Source: Rickettsia endosymbiont of Gonocerus acuteangulatus
GTDB lineage: Bacteria > Pseudomonadota > Alphaproteobacteria > Rickettsiales > Rickettsiaceae
Assembly (NCBI RefSeq): GCF_964026435.1
Contig: NZ_OZ032147.1
Location: forward strand, 1,240,001 to 1,304,000
DNA: 64,000 nt
Reading direction: 5' to 3'
The notes under the pieces were generated by a model. It searched no databases and was not told the DNA's origin. It was given only the letters and a program-made list of their open reading frames with translations. Positions 1 through 8,812 of the stretch are shown piece by piece. The first letter of the stretch is position 1, and each line of letters begins with the position of its first letter. A program made the position numbers and the translations under genes.

Positions 1-725
1 CTTAAGCTCGCAAGCATTCTTGCCCACAAATATTGCACGACATTAGTATCTTGATACTCATCAATTAAAATATAACGATATTTTTCTTGATAATGTTTTA
101 ATATCTCATGGTTTTTAATGAAAAGCTCATTATTATAAAGCAGTAAATCCCCAAAATCCACTACGTTAGAGATCAGTAAATTTTGCTGATATTCTTCATA
201 AACAAGTTTTGCTACACGTTGCAAAGGTAAATTAGTATCAGAACTTGATAACTTATTTGGCAATAAACCTTGATCTTTCCAACGTGAAATTACGATATGT
301 ATTAGTTTAGGAGCATATTTTTTAGTATCGATGTTTTTAAGCTTTACTATATCCTTGATTAATCTTAGTTGATCATCTTGGCTAATAATAGTGAATCTGC
401 TATTTAAACTAAGATTTAAATGCTCTATTTGATCACGCAATATCCTTGCTGCCATTGAGTGGAAAGTACCAATATTAAGACCGTAAGAGCTAACCAAATT
501 ATGGACTCTTTCCTGCATCTCTTTTGCTGCTTTATTCGTGAAAGTAACAGCTAAAATATTTTGCGGGGATGCTAAATTTTGATGAATAATATTTGCAATT
601 CTTGAGGTTAGTACTTTCGTCTTACCAGTTCCTGCTCCTGCAAGCAAAAGAAGAGGTCCTTCGGTATGAAGAACTGCTTTTTGCTGCTGCTCATTTAATG
701 AATGTAAGAAGTCTTGATTTGGCAT
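1..725 (-). CDS. uvrD: UvrD/PcrA/Rep-type DNA helicase, N-terminal part (runs off the window)
   Basis: Superfamily 1 3'-5' DNA helicase of nucleotide excision and mismatch repair. The minus strand is open from an ATG at 725 to the window edge, about 241 codons, so the C-terminal two thirds lie outside. Visible motifs: Q motif LNEQQQKAV at residues 10-18, Walker A AGAGTGKT at 29-36, motif Ia [10 protein letters not shown] just after, and motif [11 protein letters not shown] near residue 230 close to the edge. All are intact and correctly spaced, so this is very probably a working gene. An RPE separates it from the next gene. Assignment to UvrD rather than PcrA or Rep is by convention for Rickettsia and cannot be decided from this part alone. 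Confidence 0.93.
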   Translation of the reverse strand, partial: MPNQDFLHSLNEQQQKAVLHTEGPLLLLAGAGTGKTKVLTSRIANIIHQNLASPQNILAVTFTNKAAKEMQERVHNLVSSYGLNIGTFHSMAARILRDQIEHLNLSLNSRFTIISQDDQLRLIKDIVKLKNIDTKKYAPKLIHIVISRWKDQGLLPNKLSSSDTNLPLQRVAKLVYEEYQQNLLISNVVDFGDLLLYNNELFIKNHEILKHYQEKYRYILIDEYQDTNVVQYLWARMLASL

Positions 726-783
726 ATTATGGATATATTGGTTGTGTGGATGTCAATCCCATGGCTTGAAAAAAGCTTTTATT

Positions 784-900
784 GTCATTCCGTTGATCGC
801 AGGAATCTAGAAAAAATAAACATAAAAACATTAAGCCTTTAAAATTATAAAACTCGATTTCTCTCGCTTTATGCTGGATTCCTGCTTTTGCAGGAATGAC
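784..900. repeat. Rickettsia palindromic element, family A
   Basis: Imperfect palindrome of about 117 bp. It opens with GTCATTCC and closes with GGAATGAC, with the family's typical inner stretch CTCGCTTTATGCTGGATTCC before the right arm. The same layout recurs at least seven times in this window. It fills the uvrD/glycosyltransferase gap; its translation gives a spurious 69-residue ORF. Confidence 0.85.
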
Positions 901-942
901 ACCATAGAATAATACCCCTATTTCTGCTTTTATCAATAAAAA

Positions 943-1788
943 TTATCTAATTCTTTTAAGGTTTTTTAGAATATAAGAAAGGGTAATGATAGGATTACAA
1001 ATTATTATTTTTAATAATTTGAGATAAGAATTTAAATTTTTATCTTCAATAAACCAGCTATATAAATCATCTATAGGCTTAATCTTATCAGGAATAGTAT
1101 ATTTATCTTTAAATAATTCTTTCAAAGCTCTTTTAGCTTTTTGGGCTTCTGCTTTTCGTTCAGTTGTTAAGCTCTGATTATGCACCATATAAAAATACAA
1201 CGACTCTGGTATATGAGCAAATTTTGTAACAAGCCCAAACCGAAGCCAATATTCATAATCATCAACTAAATGCATGTTTTCGTTATATCCTCCTACCATC
1301 TTTGCTATATCCGCCCTATATAGAAAGCATGCCCCGACACAATCACGAATAGGTAGAAATTCTGGAGGTTCTTGGTGCATTCTGCTACCCACTTTACCAT
1401 GCTCATCAATTAAAGTATAATCGGTATAAACAAGCCCAATATCTGGTGAATTATCTAAAACATCATTCATTTTTGCTAAAGCATTTTCATGCAAAAGATT
1501 ATCATCGGAAGTCCAAGTAAAATACTGCCCCCTAGCCTCCTTAAAAGCAATATTAAGACTAGCTGGCAATCTTTTATTAGGCTCATTTCTTATTACTTTG
1601 ATACGCTGATCCTGCTTTGCATATTCCTTTGCTATTTCAAAGCTTTTATCTTTAGAGCAGTCATCGATTATAATAAGCTCAAAATCTGTAAATGTTTGAT
1701 TAAGGCAGCTTTCAATAGCTTTCGGCAATAACTTCTCTCTGTTATAAACCGGTAAAACTATTGATATTTTTGGAGAATTATTATTCAT
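943..1788 (-). CDS. Glycosyltransferase family 2
   Basis: 281-residue GT-A fold glycosyltransferase, probably transferring a sugar to a lipid-linked or surface polysaccharide in the cytoplasm. The N-terminus has the GT2 pattern ISIVLPVYNRE (residues 8-18), with LIIIDDCSKD around 38-47 for nucleotide binding. TSDDNLL near residue 95 takes the place of the DxD metal-binding motif, and a VDDYEYWLR-type acceptor-side motif is at about 175. No membrane anchor is seen. It stands alone between two RPEs, away from the polysaccharide cluster at 24-36 kb, and may serve the same envelope polymer. Donor and acceptor cannot be told from sequence. Confidence 0.85.
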   Translation of the reverse strand: MNNNSPKISIVLPVYNREKLLPKAIESCLNQTFTDFELIIIDDCSKDKSFEIAKEYAKQDQRIKVIRNEPNKRLPASLNIAFKEARGQYFTWTSDDNLLHENALAKMNDVLDNSPDIGLVYTDYTLIDEHGKVGSRMHQEPPEFLPIRDCVGACFLYRADIAKMVGGYNENMHLVDDYEYWLRFGLVTKFAHIPESLYFYMVHNQSLTTERKAEAQKAKRALKELFKDKYTIPDKIKPIDDLYSWFIEDKNLNSYLKLLKIIICNPIITLSYILKNLKRIR

Positions 1789-1830
1789 ATATTTTGATTT
1801 TTATTATTATGTCATCTCATCATCCATAAT

Positions 1831-1947
1831 GTCATTCCTAGCAATGGCGAGAATCCAGTAATAAAAACACAAATACAACAAGTTTTTAAAATTAAAAGCT
1901 CGATGTATCTCGCTTTATGCTGGATTCCCGCCGTTGCTGGGAATGAC
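1831..1947. repeat. Rickettsia palindromic element, family A
   Basis: 117-bp copy of the same palindrome as at 784-900: left arm GTCATTCCTAGCAATGGCGA, right arm ending GCTGGGAATGAC, with CTCGCTTTATGCTGGATTCC inside. Confidence 0.85.
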
Positions 1948-1981
1948 ACAAAAATTCGTGTAACTCATGACGTTTTTAATC

Positions 1982-2803
1982 TTAACCATACCAAGGAGCA
2001 AAAGACAAGCCTACCTTAATCCCTCCCACAGTAATATCTTCTTCCTTATTAGCCAAATACTTCTCTTCTCTAATTAAGGCGATAGCTTTATTTTGATAGC
2101 TAGAACATATTATCCCAATTTTGTACTTGGTCGTAATTATTTCCTCATTTTTAACTAAAGATGATAAATCTTCCTCACCTATAATTTTGTATATTTTTCT
2201 TCTTATAACACCTTGATATTTAGCTCTTGATATAACTTCTTGACCTACATAACAACCTTTATCATAACTAATAGCGTTCAATTCTTCAGCACCATAGATA
2301 ACTGGAATTGACTCACCTGAAGCCAAATCATCTACTCCGTCTACTATGGCAAAATTATATTTATCTTTTAGATATAATTTTTTACTTAGATTCCCGCCTA
2401 CGCAGGAATGACATGCTTGGCTTAGTGTTATTGAGCGAAATCCCAGCAAATTATATCGAGGATCACGAGCTATGACTAACGAATCCATATTTAATTCCTG
2501 ATGAGAATAAGCAATTTTATATTCATCTTTACAATCTATTATTTCTATTTTGGAGCGGAACTTATAAAAATTTAAGTGATCTATTAAGGCAGTTTTACTT
2601 TTCTCATCAATATCAATATAAATTTCTTCAAGGTTATGTGTATATACAAAGAAATCAAATAAATATCTACCTTGATTATTAAGTAAATAAGTATAACAAT
2701 AATTACTCTTATTGATATCATTAGTTGTAAGGTTTTGCAGGAACTTTAACGAATCCGAACCCGCTATTTTAATAACCTCTCTATTGTTTAATATTTCGTA
2801 CAT
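1982..2803 (-). CDS. ygfZ: YgfZ/GcvT-like folate-binding protein with an internal palindromic-element insertion
   Basis: 273-residue member of the YgfZ (COG0354) family, folate-binding proteins needed for iron-sulfur cluster enzymes. The family signature KGCYVGQE is present at residues 182-189, followed by a short beta-barrel-like C-terminal domain. Residues about 125-145 are unusual: ACHSCVGGNLS (130-140) is the translation of one arm of a family-A palindromic element on the opposite strand (2390-2411). It sits between the DPRYNLLGFR strand and the VDGVDDL segment, where family members normally have only a short linker. The frame stays open, so the protein is probably made with a roughly 20-residue insertion in a surface loop. 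It is divergent from the DUF155 gene. Confidence 0.88.
   Translation of the reverse strand: MYEILNNREVIKIAGSDSLKFLQNLTTNDINKSNYCYTYLLNNQGRYLFDFFVYTHNLEEIYIDIDEKSKTALIDHLNFYKFRSKIEIIDCKDEYKIAYSHQELNMDSLVIARDPRYNLLGFRSITLSQACHSCVGGNLSKKLYLKDKYNFAIVDGVDDLASGESIPVIYGAEELNAISYDKGCYVGQEVISRAKYQGVIRRKIYKIIGEEDLSSLVKNEEIITTKYKIGIICSSYQNKAIALIREEKYLANKEEDITVGGIKVGLSFAPWYG
2388..2412. repeat. Partial palindromic element inside ygfZ
   Basis: GATTCCCGCCTACGCAGGAA followed by TGAC is the right arm of the family-A element, present in-frame within the ygfZ coding sequence. Only one arm is recognisable; the other half is lost or diverged. Confidence 0.75.
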
Positions 2804-2816
2804 AATTATAATATTA

Positions 2817-2846
2817 TTGACTTTCTATGCTTCACACTACTATACT
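2817..2846 (+). promoter_or_regulatory. Sigma-70-type promoter for the DUF155 gene
   Basis: TTGACT at 2817-2822 and TATACT at 2841-2846 are separated by 18 bases and lie 31 bp upstream of the ATG at 2878, in the divergent ygfZ/DUF155 gap. Inferred from consensus match only. Confidence 0.5.
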
Positions 2847-2877
2847 TTAAATTTATGTAAATTAAACTTAAATAATT

Positions 2878-3708
2878 ATGAGATGTTCATCTTACTGCGT
2901 TTCTTCTGAATATAAGATGAGTGATCTGGTTACTAATTTAAAAAAGATTGGGCTTGAACCTCAGCATTTTGATGATGTTTTATATATTCGGAAAGAAATA
3001 AATAAAGATTCTGATTATATAGATATATTTTTCTTCCCTTTTGGTTGTGTAACTATTTGGGGCGGTGACGAAATTCAGGAAAGAGTAATTTTAAATGATA
3101 CTGATTTAGTAACGATAAATAAACTTGCCGAACCTGTATCCGATTATATTTATTTTGAATATAGTGAAGAACACGAAAAAACTTTTATTGACGAAGAAAA
3201 AAACAAAATAATTTTGGCTGATAAATCGGTTTTTGTTAAGCTGTCTATTTCTCATGCACTTGCCCAATCTGTTAAGCTTAGCGTTCTTGAGCAATCTGTA
3301 AGTAATTTGATATCTCAGACCACTCCTATACAACAGGAATTAGCTAGAACTGGTAGTGTATCACTCTCTAAAAAAGAGATATTACAACAAATAGGAATAT
3401 TATTTAGTGAACGTTATTCAATCAGCTTACATAGTGATATATTCGATACTCCTGAATTTTTTTGGCGTCGTCCTAGCTATGAGCCTTTATATCTTATGAC
3501 GGCAGAATTTCAAGACATAGAAATAAGGCAAAATATAATGAACCATCGCCTTAATATGATTCATGAGTTGCTTGATATCCTTTCCAATGACCTTAACTAT
3601 AAACACTCTACTAAACTTGAGTGGATTATTATTATATTAATTGGTCTTGAAGTAGTATTATCTTTATCTCATACCAATCTTTTTCTAAAAATTATTGGAG
3701 CTTTGTAA
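2878..3708 (+). CDS. DUF155/RMD1 family protein with C-terminal membrane anchor
   Basis: 276 residues. The N-terminal MRCSSYCVSSEY fits the R-C-x-x-Y-C start typical of the DUF155 (RMD1/YagE) family, which supports the ATG at 2878 rather than the later ATG at codon 14. The middle has the FFFPFGCVTIWGG segment (about 50-62) common to this family, and a hydrophobic anchor sits at about 250-272, so the protein is probably tail-anchored in the inner membrane. Homologues include yeast Rmd1 and mitochondrial RMND1, which supports mitochondrial translation. The bacterial role is unknown. rnd follows after 12 bp, suggesting a two-gene operon. Confidence 0.85.
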   Translation: MRCSSYCVSSEYKMSDLVTNLKKIGLEPQHFDDVLYIRKEINKDSDYIDIFFFPFGCVTIWGGDEIQERVILNDTDLVTINKLAEPVSDYIYFEYSEEHEKTFIDEEKNKIILADKSVFVKLSISHALAQSVKLSVLEQSVSNLISQTTPIQQELARTGSVSLSKKEILQQIGILFSERYSISLHSDIFDTPEFFWRRPSYEPLYLMTAEFQDIEIRQNIMNHRLNMIHELLDILSNDLNYKHSTKLEWIIIILIGLEVVLSLSHTNLFLKIIGAL

Positions 3709-3720
3709 ATAGCTTCATTT

Positions 3721-4578
3721 ATGCAAATTATTAATAGTCAAAAAATATTAGAAGAGTTTTGTAAGGAATTATCCACTAAAAAATGGTTAAGTATAGATAC
3801 AGAATTTGAACGTCGTTATACCTATTACTCTAAACTCAGTATAATACAAGTAAAAGCAGAAGATTGCAGCATAATAATTGATGCGATAAATAATTTAGAT
3901 TTAAACGTCTTTAATAAATTACTTATAGATAATAATATTATTAAAATATTTCATGCACCTCGTGAAGATTTCGAAATTTTTTATAATTTGTTTAAAACTC
4001 TGCCTTCTAATATTTTTGATGTACAAGTTGCTGCAAATGTTTGTGGTCTTGGTAATCAACTAAGCTATGATGATATTTGTTATAAACTCTTCAAAATCAA
4101 TATTGATAAAACTCATCAAAAATCTAATTGGTTAAAACGCCCTATTACCGAAGATATGCTAAATTATGCATTTTTAGATGTTGAATATTTGGATAAAATA
4201 TATAAACAACTAAATAAGATAATTTTGAATAATAATTTAACGAATCAATATCAATCCATGCTCCAGTTTTTATTTAATATTAAAAACTATGAGGTAAAAC
4301 CCGAAGATGCTTGGAAAAAAGTAAAATTTAGGATTGAAATTAAAGATTTTAAAACTAAAATACAAATGCTTGCAGCTTATCGTGAAGAAAAGGCACAAAC
4401 TATAAATATCCCTCGAAAACATTTTATTTCAGATGAAGATTTAATGAAGCTATGTAAATATCTACCTTTAACTGAACAAGATTTTAAAAATTTAAACCTA
4501 AAAAGTAGATATTTACTAAAACCAAGATATAAAGAAGAAATAATACAATTATGCAATAGTTATATGCATGAAAGATAG
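3721..4578 (+). CDS. rnd: Ribonuclease D
   Basis: 285-residue 3'-5' exoribonuclease trimming tRNA and other structured RNA 3' ends. DEDDy catalytic motifs are visible: Exo I SIDTEFER with D26 and E28, Exo II HAPREDFE with D83, and Exo III YAFLDVEYL near 150-160, including the tyrosine and aspartate. A shortened HRDC-like C-terminal region follows. E. coli RNase D is about 375 residues, so this is a compact version, usual in Rickettsiales. It lies 12 bp behind the DUF155 gene on the same strand. Confidence 0.93.
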   Translation: MQIINSQKILEEFCKELSTKKWLSIDTEFERRYTYYSKLSIIQVKAEDCSIIIDAINNLDLNVFNKLLIDNNIIKIFHAPREDFEIFYNLFKTLPSNIFDVQVAANVCGLGNQLSYDDICYKLFKINIDKTHQKSNWLKRPITEDMLNYAFLDVEYLDKIYKQLNKIILNNNLTNQYQSMLQFLFNIKNYEVKPEDAWKKVKFRIEIKDFKTKIQMLAAYREEKAQTINIPRKHFISDEDLMKLCKYLPLTEQDFKNLNLKSRYLLKPRYKEEIIQLCNSYMHER

Positions 4579-4671
4579 AATAGCATCGAAAAGTTATTAT
4601 TCTATGTCATTCCCGCTTAAGATTTGCTTGCGTGGATCGTTTCCCCCTGTCGTCATCCCGTGGCTTGTCCA

Positions 4672-4785
4672 ATAGTACCGGACAGTTATTATTCTATGTC
4701 ATTCCCGCCTCTAGCTAAGAATTACATAGAATAATACCTATACCTGAATAAAATATAACATTTTTTAAAAACTGTTCGGTACTAT
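4672..4785. repeat. Outer palindromic element with truncated family-A insert
   Basis: Left arm ATAGTACCGGACAGTT (4672-4687) is inverted at the right as AACTGTTCGGTACTAT (4770-4785). Inside is the beginning of a family-A element (GTCATTCCCGCC), cut short. The same outer arms occur around the complete nested copy at 62630-62830. A fragment of a second repeat family (GTCATCCCGTGGCTTG) lies just to the left. Confidence 0.7.
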
Positions 4786-4816
4786 ACTCGCAATGACGGG
4801 CTATTAAAATTTTCTT

Positions 4817-5359
4817 TTACTGTTGAGGATAAGGGTTATCACTTGCCACTTTAGCAGTAACAGTTTTTACACTATTATCATCAAAGAAAAAAGTTATATC
4901 AACTGTATCACCTACGTTTAGATCTTTTCTTATATCATAAAGCATTATATGCATATCTCCAGGTTTAAAAGCAACGTTAAGATTACCAGAAATTAAAAAC
5001 GGATAATCTACTTTCACCATTTGGCTAACACCATTACTGTCATTAATCGTTTGGTGCATCTCTATTCTACCTACTTGATCTGAAGATATATTAACTATAT
5101 TATAGCTAGCCGGTCTAGTATTTACTAATGTAAAATACATAGCAGAATTGCTTAGTACATTATCAACATTTGTAGTAGGTCTTACCCAAGGTTGGGCAAA
5201 TTGTACAGCTCCTGCTGCATTTAACTTAGATAAAGTAGTAGATGAATCTGTAGTAGTATCAGTAGGACTAGTAGTTTGGGTTGGCTGCGTATTTGTAAGC
5301 TTAGCATAGCTTGTTATACTAGCAAAAGCTATAAAACTAGCCAATAAAGTTTTTATCAT
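4817..5359 (-). CDS. PCu(A)C-type periplasmic copper chaperone
   Basis: About 180 residues. It is secreted and delivers Cu(I) toward the CuA centre of cytochrome c oxidase. The sequence begins MIKTLLASFIAFASITSYA, a clear signal peptide; the start at 5359 is chosen because AAAAGGTG lies just upstream, while the frame opens three codons earlier only through GTG. A Thr/Ser-rich linker (about 25-50) is followed by the PCu(A)C domain (DUF461): MHQ near the middle and GDMHIMLY about 38 residues later supply the Met/His copper ligands. Functionally it would work with the Sco protein at 13.7-14.3 kb. Confidence 0.88.
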   Translation of the reverse strand: MIKTLLASFIAFASITSYAKLTNTQPTQTTSPTDTTTDSSTTLSKLNAAGAVQFAQPWVRPTTNVDNVLSNSAMYFTLVNTRPASYNIVNISSDQVGRIEMHQTINDSNGVSQMVKVDYPFLISGNLNVAFKPGDMHIMLYDIRKDLNVGDTVDITFFFDDNSVKTVTAKVASDNPYPQQ

Positions 5360-5412
5360 AATTAACACCTTTTAATAGTTTTATAAAATACTAGCATAAA
5401 TTTTATATAAAT

Positions 5413-5703
5413 CTAGTTTTTTAGAATATAATACCTACGTATTTCCAGCATAAACCTCTCAATCGCATAACGCAATGTAGTTCTAGGCATTTGTGATATA
5501 TGTCTATTTAAAAACTCTATCAATTGCTTTTCATCCTTTTTTCCTGCTTCACGTAGCATCCACCCTACCGCTTTATGAATTAAATCGTGCTTATCGTTTA
5601 GTAATAATTGAGCTATTTTAAAAGTTAAATCGAGTTCATTTTTGCGAATAAAATACCAAGTTGCAACCATTGCTATTCTTCTTTCCCAAAGATTTTCAGA
5701 TTT
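5413..5703 (-). pseudogene. alkD: alkD-like DNA alkylation repair protein, 3' remnant
   Basis: Only about 95 C-terminal residues of an AlkD-type HEAT-like repeat DNA glycosylase remain. SENLWERRIAM, HKAVGWMLREAGK and PRTTLRYAIE are family hallmarks. The 5' part is gone; reading upstream runs into the end of an IS30-like element at 5704, which adds about 16 alien residues. No other alkD piece is found beyond the IS cluster, so the loss involved a deletion or rearrangement and not a simple insertion. Confidence 0.85.
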
Positions 5704-5732
5704 GAAAATGCAAGGACTAAGTAGAACAAAAC

Positions 5733-6366
5733 CTATAAATTTTCTGCCCAAATTTCATTGGGGGTTTTATAACCAAAAATCTTTCTTGGCATGTTATTTA
5801 AAATCTCAGCAACATTGTCAAGACCTCTTTGTGTAACGGTAGTAATATCTGTATTTTTAGGTAAAATTCTATGAATCATAGAATTCATTTTTTCCACTAA
5901 TGCTTTTTGTCTAGGGCGGTATGGATCACAAAAGAAAGTTTGAAACCCAGATAGTCTATAGGCAACATGCCCCACAAACTCTTTGCCATTATCCATAGTA
6001 ATAGTCTTTCTCACACTATTTGGAAGAGTTTTTATCTTTCTTAAAAACCCATTGGTAACTGTTTTAGCTCTCTTGGAGTTATTCAGCACTAAAATAATCT
6101 TTTGACTCTTTTTATCCACCAGTGCACCAATATTCATACTTTGATTACCTTTATGAAATGTAAGATCTGCCTCAAAATTCCCTACTTCTACCTTTTTCGT
6201 AGCTATTGCATCAGGCTGATGTATTGAGATCCTTTGTGGTATAATGATCCTTTGACGCCTCTTCCCTCTTTCTTGCCTTTTATATCTTTTAGAAGGTAAA
6301 TAGCTATATAACTTTAATTTAGCTGCTACTGCAGAAGTGTAAACAAATCTATATATACTTTCTGTA
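5733..6366 (-). pseudogene. IS30 family transposase, N-terminally truncated copy
   Basis: Reads through VGNFEADLTFHKGNQ and MNIGALVDKKSQK, the first part of the IS30 DDE domain, then DNGKEFVGH with the second catalytic Asp and RPRQKALVEKMN with the final Glu. It ends normally at PNEIWAENL. Upstream of ESIYRFVYTS the sequence stops at the inverted junction, so the DNA-binding half is missing and there is no proper start. About 210 residues remain, against over 300 in a complete IS30 transposase. Confidence 0.85.
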
Positions 6367-7453
6367 TAGACACTTATCTCGAGAAGAGAGATATGAGATA
6401 AAAAGAATGTATGACCTAGGAGTCAGTATTAATAAGATAGCACAACATCTTACGAGGTCTAAAAGCGCTATTAGTATGGAGCTAAAAAGAAATAAGGTAA
6501 AAGATAAGTATATGCCTTGTGTTGCTCAGGAAAAATATGAAAACAGGATGTATCAGCAAGAGTTATTAAAAATAGAAAAGAACCCTATGTTGTTAGATTA
6601 TATTAAAAATGCTATGATTCGCAAGAAATGGTCGCCGGATGCTATAGCCGGAAAGTTAAAACTAGACAAAAATACAGCTTTGTGTATCAGTACAGAAAGT
6701 ATATATAGATTTGTTTACACTTCTGCAGTAGCAGCTAAATTAAAGTTATATAGCTATTTACCTTCTAAAAGATATAAAAGGCAAGAAAGAGGGAAGAGGC
6801 GTCAAAGGATCATTATACCACAAAGGATCTCAATACATCAGCGTGATGCAATAGCTACGAAAAAGGTAGAAGTAGGGAATTTTGAGGCAGATCTTACATT
6901 TCATAAAGGTAATCAAAGTATGAATATTGGTGCACTGGTGGATAAAAAGACAAAACTTACGCTATGTTTGATATAATGCCCATGAATTAAGGGATATTAT
7001 GAAGTGCTTCACTATAAAACATTGCTGTGTAATAAAAGTTTTTAGCATATTTGCTATAACATAGCGTAAGTTTTGAAGAGTCAAAAGATTATTTTAGTGC
7101 TGAATAACTCCAAGAGAGCTACAACAGTTACCAATGGTTTTTTAAGAAAGATAAAAACTCTTCCAAATAGTGTGAGAAAGACTATTACTATGGATAATGG
7201 CAAAGAGTTTGTGGGGCATGTTGCCTATAGACTATCTGGGTTTCAAACTTTCTTTTGTGATCCATACCGCCCTAGACAAAAAGCATTAGTGGAAAAAATG
7301 AATTCTATGATTCATAGAATTTTACCTAAAAATACAGATATTACTACCGTTACACAAAGAGGTCTTGACAATGTTGCTGAGATTTTAAATAACATGCCAA
7401 GAAAGATTTTTGGTTATAAAACCCCCAATGAAATTTGGGCAGAAAATTTATAG
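6366..7453 (+). pseudogene. IS30 family transposase interrupted by a MITE and lacking its start
   Basis: HLSREERYEIKRM before the internal ATG at 6407 is the IS30 N-terminal HTH region, but its native start is cut off by the inverted junction. The frame continues through SIYRFVYTS and MNIGALVDKK to about 6950, where the 125-bp MITE is inserted. It resumes at 7076 with SQKIILVLNN and ends at PNEIWAENL (7453). Removing the MITE and one AAGA copy restores the frame, matching the sister copy on the minus strand. Confidence 0.85.
6951..7075. mobile_element. 125-bp MITE, copy 1
   Basis: Begins CAAAACTTACGCTATG and ends with its exact inverse, CATAGCGTAAGTTTTG. It is flanked by a 4-bp target duplication, AAGA (6947-6950 and 7076-7079), verifiable against the uninterrupted IS30 sequence on the minus strand. 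There is no coding capacity. Inside are small stems such as TAGCA-TATT-TGCTA and AGTG-CTT-CACT. The terminal 16 bp are identical to those of the IS701-like element at 56.9 and 59.5 kb. Confidence 0.88.
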
Positions 7454-7482
7454 GTTTTGTTCTACTTAGTCCTTGCATTTTC

Positions 7483-7710
7483 ATTATGGATAACATTAAT
7501 TTTCATAAAAATTCTAAAGTTAAAGAGTTAATTGAATCCGTTGGTTGTACCATATTGTATTTACCAACTTACTCTCCTGATTTAAATCCTATAGAGCATT
7601 ACTGGTTTAAGATAAAAAATGAAATTAGGAAAGTTGTAGGAGATTTTGAAACATTTTATGATGCTGTTTTTAATACTATTAAATTGTCAGTATCTTAATG
7701 ATTTATGCTA
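7483..7710 (+). mobile_element. IS630 (type A) 3' remnant
   Basis: Last 72 codons of the type-A IS630 transposase (MDNINFHKNSK with the second Asp, NPIEHYWFKIK with the Glu, stop at 7698) plus the normal element end at 7710, followed by TA. The 5' two thirds are missing, replaced by the IS30 end, so this is a dead fragment. Confidence 0.85.
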
Positions 7711-8000
7711 TACTAACTAACTACAACATAATTATATTCAAGAAAAAATACAGCAAGCTCCAGATAAACCTGATATTTCTTATACGCTTTCATATGTATT
7801 ACATACATTAGATAGTGAGTTATTTAAAAAATACGGCAGAAACTACTTTAAAACAACAAAATTATGAAACAATAATATGGCATGGAACAACAAAGAAATT
7901 ATGAACAAAATGCTTTAGAATTATTAGGCAAGGCATATGATGGTGAAATGAGTTAACGTCATTGAGAGGAAAAACCGACGTTGTTACATAACTCTCAAAT
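7711..8000 (+). other. Degraded coding remnants, unrecognised
   Basis: Two small open stretches follow the IS630 remnant. At 7721-7867 a start-less frame encodes about 48 residues ending YGRNYFKTTKL. At 7882-7956 an ATG opens 24 residues (MEQQRNYEQN to YDGEMS). Both look like tail pieces of a disrupted protein rather than free genes: there is no start for the first and no ribosome site for the second. I do not recognise the family. Confidence 0.4.
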
Positions 8001-8119
8001 CGTCATTGCGAGCGAATGAAATGAGTGCAGCAATCCAGAAAAAAAGTAAAAAAGTACTGATTTTAGTATTTTTTACTAGATTGCTTCGTCAAAATTTTCA
8101 ATTTTTCCTCGCAATGACG
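8001..8119. repeat. Palindromic repeat, family C
   Basis: Opens CGTCATTGCGAGCGAATGAA and closes CTCGCAATGACG, about 119 bp, with GCAATCCAG and its inverse-related TAGATTGCTTCGTC inside. Same family as 36488-36602. Between it and 8276 there are only further broken pieces of such repeats (for example GCTTGCAATGACGAGAAC). Confidence 0.75.
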
Positions 8120-8812
8120 GAAAAAATCAAGCCGGGTAACAAGACCAGAAAAACCATAGGTTTTACGAAGTAATCCTAGAAGTTCTGCTTCATGAGATTG
8201 CCACACAAGCAATGCTTGCTTGCAATGACGAGAACTAACTCATGCAGGCAATGCCCCCACAGAATGACAATGACGATCACCCTTCCACAATGCTTGCAAG
8301 TCTAGTGAATAGAGCCTCAATCATGTCCCAGCCTTTTTTCTGAATATTAAGTAGTAAAAGATCATTAACATTTAACTGTCTTAATAAATCTACTCCCATT
8401 TGTTCATGCTCGGGGTCAAGATGCATGTGGGTTTTAAAGTGCTTTTCAGCTTTTTTACAACTTAAAAATATCGAGCCTAACTTCTCATAAAATATAGTAG
8501 CACATGATTCTATTATCATATGTACAAGCACCACTCGCTCACTATCACCAAGTGTCATCATTTTTAAAGTAAACCAAGAACCAAGTGCCTCAAAGATAGG
8601 ATCTTCCACTTCTGTATTATTTTTTCTGTCTTTTGAGAGTTCTATATTGTGACCGAATTCATCAAGTAAATGTTCCCAAGCAAGTTTTGTAAATTTTTTA
8701 TGTTCTGAAAATACTACCCTTGCAAGTACCATTTTTTGAAATTCATTTGACCAGATTTGGAAGTAATCAAGAAATTTATTTTTTTGTGCGTCACTTTCTA
8801 AATTAATTTTAA

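Larger units (their letters stand above)
5704..7482. mobile_element. Inverted, head-to-head pair of truncated IS30-like elements
   Basis: The sequence GAAAATGCAAGGACTAAGTA at 5704 reappears inverted at the other end (7459-7482). The 3' two thirds of an IS30 transposase occur in both orientations: minus at 5733-6366, plus at 6705-7482. They flank a single-copy loop (about 6367-6704) that holds the transposase N-terminal region. Neither half is complete: the left lacks the HTH region, and the right lacks its own 5' end because the joint at about 6367 fuses it to the other copy. A 125-bp MITE interrupts the right arm. Left flank is alkD, right flank an IS630 remnant. Confidence 0.85.

Noticed and set aside
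727-936. 69-residue ORF between uvrD and the glycosyltransferase
   Set aside because: Translation of a family-A palindromic element and its flanks; no ribosome site.
5413-5751. 112-residue protein starting MGRKFIGFVLL
   Set aside because: Its first 16 residues are IS30 end sequence read in the wrong frame; only the alkD tail is genuine. The same applies to 7435-7698.
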